Source: an uncultured Treponema sp.
GTDB taxonomy: Bacteria > Spirochaetota > Spirochaetia > Treponematales > Treponemataceae
Direction of reading: 5' to 3'
Assembly (NCBI GenBank): GCA_937901865.1
Contig: CALDID010000216.1
Location: 1 to 7,802, forward strand
Length of the DNA stretch: 7,802 nucleotides
The notes under the pieces: model-generated
What the model was told of the DNA's origin: nothing
The model's input: the letters and a program-made list of their open reading frames with translations, nothing else
The model's database searches: none
Translations under genes and position numbers: made by a program
Shown: one piece after another, positions 6,122-7,802 of the stretch
How the letters are laid out: each line of letters begins with the position of its first letter
Position numbering within the stretch: position 1 is the first letter of the stretch

Positions 6122-6288
6122 AAATTGCGCAAGTAGCAATTTTCCTTGTGATTGCAAGAGCTATTCAAAACAATCACTGCAGTTTTATGCAAATGTGTTG
6201 AAAGCACACATACTATGCACATTTGTTTTTCTGCATCCTCCTCTCCTTTTGGGGCAGTCGGTACGTCGTATTGGCTGCTCTTTTTTTT
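6122..6288 (+). ncRNA. Candidate structured small RNA, about 165 nt
   Basis: Between the 6087-6115 promoter and the terminator at 6252-6288 there is no plausible reading frame but several hairpins: AAATTGC/GCAATTT (6122-6142), GTGATTG/CAATCAC (6148-6177) and CAAATGTG/CACATTTG (6190-6225), the last with an alternative ATGTGT/ACACAT fold. Then comes an unpaired pyrimidine tract TCCTCCTCTCC (6236-6246), complementary to Shine-Dalgarno sequences, and the terminator. This is the layout of a regulatory RNA that blocks ribosome sites. It could instead be an attenuating leader of pth. It does not fit 6S RNA, tmRNA or SRP RNA by recognisable motifs. Confidence 0.55.
6252..6288 (+). terminator. Strong intrinsic terminator before pth
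   Basis: Positions 6252-6264 and 6268-6280 form a 13-bp stem with four G-U pairs and a GTC loop, followed directly by T8 (6281-6288). No A-run precedes the stem, so it acts rightward only. It lies 28 nt upstream of the pth start, separating the small-RNA unit from pth. Confidence 0.85.
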
Positions 6289-6300
6289 GTATTTTATTAT
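6271..6300 (+). promoter_or_regulatory. Weak candidate promoter of pth
   Basis: TTGGCT (6271-6276) and TATTAT (6295-6300), 18 nt apart, would start transcription near 6307, about 10 nt before the pth ATG. The -35 box lies in the terminator stem. The match is modest and the region is T-rich, so chance is possible. Without it pth would depend on readthrough of the terminator. Confidence 0.3.
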
Positions 6301-6316
6301 TTTTTAGGTATGCGAT

Positions 6317-6970
6317 ATGATTTCTGTTGTAGCTTTTTTGGGTAACTATGGGCGTGAGTACGAAAATACAAGACACAACACGGCTTGGCAATTTGCTTCT
6401 CAGCTGCCATTTTATGAGCGACTTTCTTGGCAAGAAAAGTTTCATGGCGAAGTTGCCACTGTGGAAACAAAGACGCTTGCAAAGTGGTTTTGTGAAACAG
6501 GGCTTTTGACGACGAAAGGCGGAGGAGTCCCGCATGTGAGCGAAGAGGCGAGAGATAAGATATATTTTCTAAAGCCTTTGACGTATATGAATTTGAGCGG
6601 CGAGAGCATAGGGGAACTTGCACATTTTTATAAGATAAATGCAGATGAGATTTTAGTTGTTCACGATGAACTTGAGCTTCCTATAGGAGTGGTGAGCCTA
6701 AAGTTTTCTGGCGGCTTAGGCGGACACAATGGCTTGCGCTCTACAAAGGCTGTGTTAGGCACGGCGGATTTTTGGCGATTGCGCTTTGGCATTAGCAAGC
6801 CTTCCGATAAGAATATAGCCGATTATGTTCTAAGCTCATTTACCGCCGACGAAAAGATAATTTTATCTCAAGTCTTTCCGCAATCAGCCGCCTTGCTTGC
6901 AAAACTTCTGCTATCAACGGAACCGAGCCGATTGATAGCAGAATGGGGAAAGAAAAAGCTAATGGCGTAA
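6317..6970 (+). CDS. pth: Peptidyl-tRNA hydrolase
   Basis: The 217-aa cytoplasmic enzyme releases tRNA from peptidyl-tRNAs dropped by stalled ribosomes. Family residues are present: Asn10 and catalytic His20 in NTRHN, Asn92 in YMNLSG, Asp117 in VVHDELELP, and His137-Asn138 in GGLGGHNGLRS. Two points are unusual. The near-invariant GNPG reads GNYG (Tyr11). A segment of roughly 25 residues (about 50-78, including TTKGGGVPHVSEE) is inserted before the FLKP strand, making the protein longer than the 194-aa E. coli enzyme. The ribosome site is weak (AGG at 6306-6308, 8-nt spacer), but the start agrees with family alignment. It is monocistronic and converges on the alarmone synthetase gene with a 13-nt gap. 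Confidence 0.96.
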   Translation: MISVVAFLGNYGREYENTRHNTAWQFASQLPFYERLSWQEKFHGEVATVETKTLAKWFCETGLLTTKGGGVPHVSEEARDKIYFLKPLTYMNLSGESIGELAHFYKINADEILVVHDELELPIGVVSLKFSGGLGGHNGLRSTKAVLGTADFWRLRFGISKPSDKNIADYVLSSFTADEKIILSQVFPQSAALLAKLLLSTEPSRLIAEWGKKKLMA

Positions 6971-6985
6971 AAAAGCCTGTGGCTT
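6967..6985 (-). terminator. Short terminator of the alarmone synthetase gene
   Basis: On the minus strand AAGCC (6985-6981), loop ACA and GGCTT (6977-6973) run into a T-rich tract (6974-6969). The stem begins within the TAA stop codon of the synthetase gene. On the plus strand the same hairpin follows the pth stop but lacks a good T-run. Confidence 0.5.
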
Positions 6986-7691
6986 AGTTTGAAAAAAAGT
7001 CTTTTGAGTAATCTTTGAAGTTTGGTAGATTTTTGGCAAGTTCTTGCATACGAGCGTCTGTTTGTGCAATGATGTCTGCGCAGTTTTTCAGCTCGCTGTC
7101 TACATTTTCAGGCATCTTGAAATCCTTTTTGTAGTGAAGCTGGTGTTCAAGGCTTGCCCAAAAGTCCATCGCAATGGTGCGTATTTGGATTTCGACGGGA
7201 ATAATGTGTTTTTGCTCGCTTAAATACACATCAACATTCACGATTAAATGCAAACTTCGATAGCCGTTTTGCTTTGGTTCTTTGATATAATCTTTGACCG
7301 TCAAAACGGCGACATCATCTTGCTCGCTAATCATTTTTGCAACGTGATACACATCGCTTATGAACGGGCACACAACGCGAACCCCTGCCACATCGGTCAA
7401 GTTTGAAACGATGTTTTTGTAAGAAATGTTCAAGCCTTTGCGATTGAGTTTTTCGATAATGCTCAAGGGGTCTTTTATGCGGCTGTGAATAGTTTCGATA
7501 GGATTACGAAGATTCTTGGTGTTGAACTCTTCTTTGAGAATGTCGATTTTAGTTGTTATCTGCTTGATTCCTGCATCATAGAGCATTAAAAGCTGCTGAA
7601 ACTCCAGCATAGATTTGTAAATTGCATCTGGATTAGACAGCGTTGCCTTGTTGTCAGAAATAGCTTGTTTCAAAATTAGTTCTTGATTCAT
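6984..7691 (-). CDS. Small alarmone synthetase, (p)ppGpp synthetase of RelP/YwaC type
   Basis: The 235-aa cytoplasmic protein is a stand-alone RelA/SpoT synthetase domain that transfers pyrophosphate from ATP to GDP or GTP. It lacks the HD hydrolase, TGS and ACT domains of long Rel proteins. Motifs in order are NPIETIHSRIKDP (63-75, substrate-binding Arg71 and Lys73), TDVAGVRV (99-106, Asp100), KDYIKEPKQNGYRSLHL (133-149) and EIQIRTIAMDFWASLEH (167-183, Glu167 and Gln169). Wording such as DYI..PK.NGYRSLHL and IAMDFWASLEH is closer to B. subtilis YwaC (RelP) than to YjbM (RelQ), though the subgroup is a judgement by eye. A helical N-terminal region (about 1-60) and a C-terminal helix suit the oligomeric SAS layout. 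The start has AAAGG only 1 nt before ATG, an unusual spacing. No hydrolase partner is in view. Confidence 0.93.
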   Translation of the reverse strand: MNQELILKQAISDNKATLSNPDAIYKSMLEFQQLLMLYDAGIKQITTKIDILKEEFNTKNLRNPIETIHSRIKDPLSIIEKLNRKGLNISYKNIVSNLTDVAGVRVVCPFISDVYHVAKMISEQDDVAVLTVKDYIKEPKQNGYRSLHLIVNVDVYLSEQKHIIPVEIQIRTIAMDFWASLEHQLHYKKDFKMPENVDSELKNCADIIAQTDARMQELAKNLPNFKDYSKDFFSN

Positions 7692-7698
7692 ACCTTTA

Positions 7699-7727
7699 AT
7701 TTAAACAATTTTCTCCCCTGTTGGCAA
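7699..7727 (-). promoter_or_regulatory. Tentative promoter of the alarmone synthetase gene
   Basis: On the minus strand TTGCCA (7727-7722) and TTAAAT (7704-7699) are 17 nt apart. This would start transcription within a few bases of the ATG at 7691, giving a leaderless or nearly leaderless mRNA, in keeping with the poorly spaced AAAGG. The -10 match is weak. Confidence 0.25.
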
Positions 7728-7750
7728 CTTTTTTTTAGAAATATGTTTAT

Positions 7751-7802
7751 TAGACCTGTTCGGAAACAGTATGTCATTGCCGTACTTGATACGGCAATCT
7801 AT
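7751..7802 (+). mobile_element. MITE-like element, left end only (copy 4)
   Basis: The segment begins with the same TAGACCTGTTCGG end as the other copies and continues with GTCATT and a near-perfect hairpin TTGCCGTA-CTTGA-TACGGCAA (7778-7798) before the window ends. It shares AACAGTATGTCATT-like spacing with copy 3 rather than copy 2. Its left end lies 60 bp upstream of the synthetase start, facing away from it. Confidence 0.8.

Noticed and set aside
6122..6288. 6S RNA, tmRNA or SRP RNA
   Set aside because: There is no end-to-end pairing as in 6S RNA, no tRNA-like ends or tag frame, and no conserved SRP GGAAG/AGCA loop.
5892..6300. xylG or xylH immediately after xylF
   Set aside because: The 425 nt downstream contain only the repeat element, promoter and small-RNA candidate. 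No transporter frame exists in the window.
6122..6316. Riboswitch controlling pth
   Set aside because: No known aptamer motif is seen, and I found only a 5-bp alternative partner for the terminator stem, too weak to propose a switch.
6185..6623. Two leftward open frames over the small-RNA region and the pth start
   Set aside because: They overlap the well-supported pth gene and the terminator, lack ribosome sites and show no recognisable motifs.

Overview
The window looks like a chromosomal segment of a host-associated spirochaete, most likely a Treponema. This is inferred from the AT-rich but not extreme composition, the gene styles (YesM/YesN-type signalling, sugar-binding lipoprotein, long Pth) and the dispersed hairpin-rich repeats. 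It is not proven from sequence alone.

Layout. Positions 1-53 hold the first codons of a leftward gene. Positions 54-883 contain no intact gene. They hold overlapping divergent promoter-like sequences, a strong bidirectional terminator (191-234), a decayed copy of a dispersed repeat (317-411), a degenerate tandem array with a 23-nt period (437-668), an extended -10 promoter (729-737) and an intact 127-bp MITE-like element (737-863). Positions 884-5891 are a tight four-gene rightward operon whose genes overlap by 4, 23 and 14 nt: a membrane-anchored periplasmic sugar-binding sensor, a YesM/LytS-type histidine kinase, a YesN-type response regulator with an AraC DNA-binding domain, and a XylF-like D-xylose-binding lipoprotein. 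A second MITE-like copy in inverted orientation (5889-6021) abuts the operon, supplies the xylF stop codon and carries a terminator-like hairpin. Positions 6022-6316 carry a good sigma70 promoter and a roughly 165-nt structured, terminator-ended transcript candidate with an anti-Shine-Dalgarno stretch. Then come pth (peptidyl-tRNA hydrolase) and, convergent to it, a small (p)ppGpp synthetase. A fourth repeat copy starts at 7751 and runs off the window.

How it works together. The first three operon genes match the architecture of the XylFII-LytS-YesN three-component xylose sensor described in clostridia: an anchored binding protein detects sugar outside the membrane, the kinase passes the signal in, and the AraC-type regulator acts on transport genes. 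The fourth gene is a lipoprotein with most XylF ligand residues. No ABC ATPase or permease follows it here, so it either serves a transporter encoded elsewhere or acts as an additional sensor component.

The most notable non-coding feature is the repeat family. Its copies have perfect 10-12 bp terminal inverted repeats bounded by TA, and they sit at functional boundaries: just after a -10 box, on a stop codon, and upstream of the alarmone synthetase gene. They also contain an orientation-dependent terminator hairpin.
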